Made by a program: the position numbers and the translations under genes. A stretch of 44,682 nt of DNA. Source: Butyrivibrio sp. MC2013 (lineage in GTDB: Bacteria; Bacillota; Clostridia; Lachnospirales; Lachnospiraceae). The DNA lies in NCBI RefSeq assembly GCF_000424585.1, contig NZ_AUKE01000027.1, forward strand, positions 1 to 44,682, read 5' to 3'. Positions 44,534 to 44,682 of the stretch are shown in pieces (positions within the stretch are counted from its first letter, which is position 1; each line of letters opens with the position of its first letter). The notes under the pieces were generated by a model. It did no database searches and was not told the origin of the DNA. It saw only the letters and a list, made by a program, of their open reading frames with translations.

Positions 44534-44682
44534 ATGACATTTGAAGAAATTACAAGCGGATTAAAACAACTGTTGTTGGACAACAACTATAACCCGGTAA
44601 CAATCAGGTTCTATGAAAGGGAGTGGTCAAAAATCCAATCCTTCCTGATCGAAAACTACGGGGACACCACGTTTGATATGGA
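44534..44682 (+). CDS. tyrosine recombinase/integrase, N-terminal part (cut by window edge)
   Basis: AAAGGAGG lies at 44521-44528, six bases before the ATG. The frame reads MTFEEITSGLKQLLLDNNYN, then PVTIRFYEREWSKIQSFLIE, then NYGDTTFDM and runs out of the window. This is the helical SAM-like (core-binding) N-terminal domain of phage-type integrases and the recombinases of Tn554-like elements. Catalytic residues are to the right of the window. The gene belongs to the element that interrupts the reverse transcriptase. Confidence 0.75.
   Translation, partial: MTFEEITSGLKQLLLDNNYNPVTIRFYEREWSKIQSFLIENYGDTTFDM

Larger units (their letters stand above)
44339..44682 (+). mobile_element. end of a tyrosine-recombinase mobile element
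   Basis: The element begins at the break in the reverse transcriptase gene. TTATGCCGAG (44339-44348) occurs again as its exact reverse complement CTCGGCATAA at 44411-44420. The recombinase gene starts at 44534 and runs out of the window. No gene lies in 44339-44533: a minus-strand open frame there has no family likeness. The far end and any target duplication are not visible. Confidence 0.6.

Overview
The window looks like chromosomal DNA of an anaerobic Firmicute of the Lachnospiraceae (Clostridium cluster XIVa) type. The evidence is the 16S rRNA 5' end at the left edge, strong Shine-Dalgarno sites, TTGACA/TATAAT-type promoters, an FMN riboswitch on an ECF transporter gene, and protein families typical of that group. 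Genus cannot be assigned. About 25 kb is ordinary core genome. The remaining 19 kb, from about 25.3 kb to the right edge, is an accessory island that becomes visibly more AT-rich beyond about 29 kb.

Left part (1-14 kb). The minus strand carries the start of a 16S gene, preceded by two serine tRNA genes, with a good promoter before the tRNAs and another before the rRNA. Next is a tightly packed minus-strand operon centred on tRNA modification and maturation: tsaE, a tsaB-rimI fusion, RNase Z, an internally duplicated membrane-anchored protein, tsaD and ispD. A plus-strand acyltransferase-like membrane protein follows. Its 3' end overlaps a convergent riboflavin transporter gene (ribU) controlled by an FMN riboswitch. 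Then come a small unknown protein, an HD-GYP membrane protein, dihydrofolate reductase, thymidylate synthase and a beta-CASP metallo-hydrolase. The beta-CASP gene and tRNA-Gly appear to be divergently transcribed from promoters whose -35 boxes coincide.

Middle (14-25 kb). This contains a zinc-ribbon membrane protein, an ArsB/NhaD-type ion transporter behind a candidate yybP-ykoY (Mn2+) riboswitch, a very large RND exporter with a coiled-coil insertion of about 400 residues, a membrane-anchored GH46 chitosanase, a lipoprotein and a ferredoxin-type aldo/keto reductase.

Island (25.3-44.7 kb). All of it is on the minus strand except the last gene. It holds several helicase modules. (1) A GNAT acetyltransferase is followed by a PLD-nuclease/DEAD helicase/DUF3427 protein. 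(2) A six-gene operon encodes a UvrD-like helicase, an AddA-like helicase without nuclease domain, an AddB-like protein that keeps the four Fe-S cysteines but has lost the nuclease, an XpaC-like protein, TelA and a membrane-anchored nuclease. (3) A SNF2 helicase with a degenerate PLD-like N-terminus is paired with a DUF4391-like protein. (4) A reverse transcriptase gene has lost its 5' end at the boundary of a tyrosine-recombinase mobile element. Module 2 is the strongest candidate for an undescribed system. I infer a genome-defence or DNA-processing complex that couples an AddAB-like scaffold to the TelA/XpaC stress module. This is inference from domain content and gene order only.
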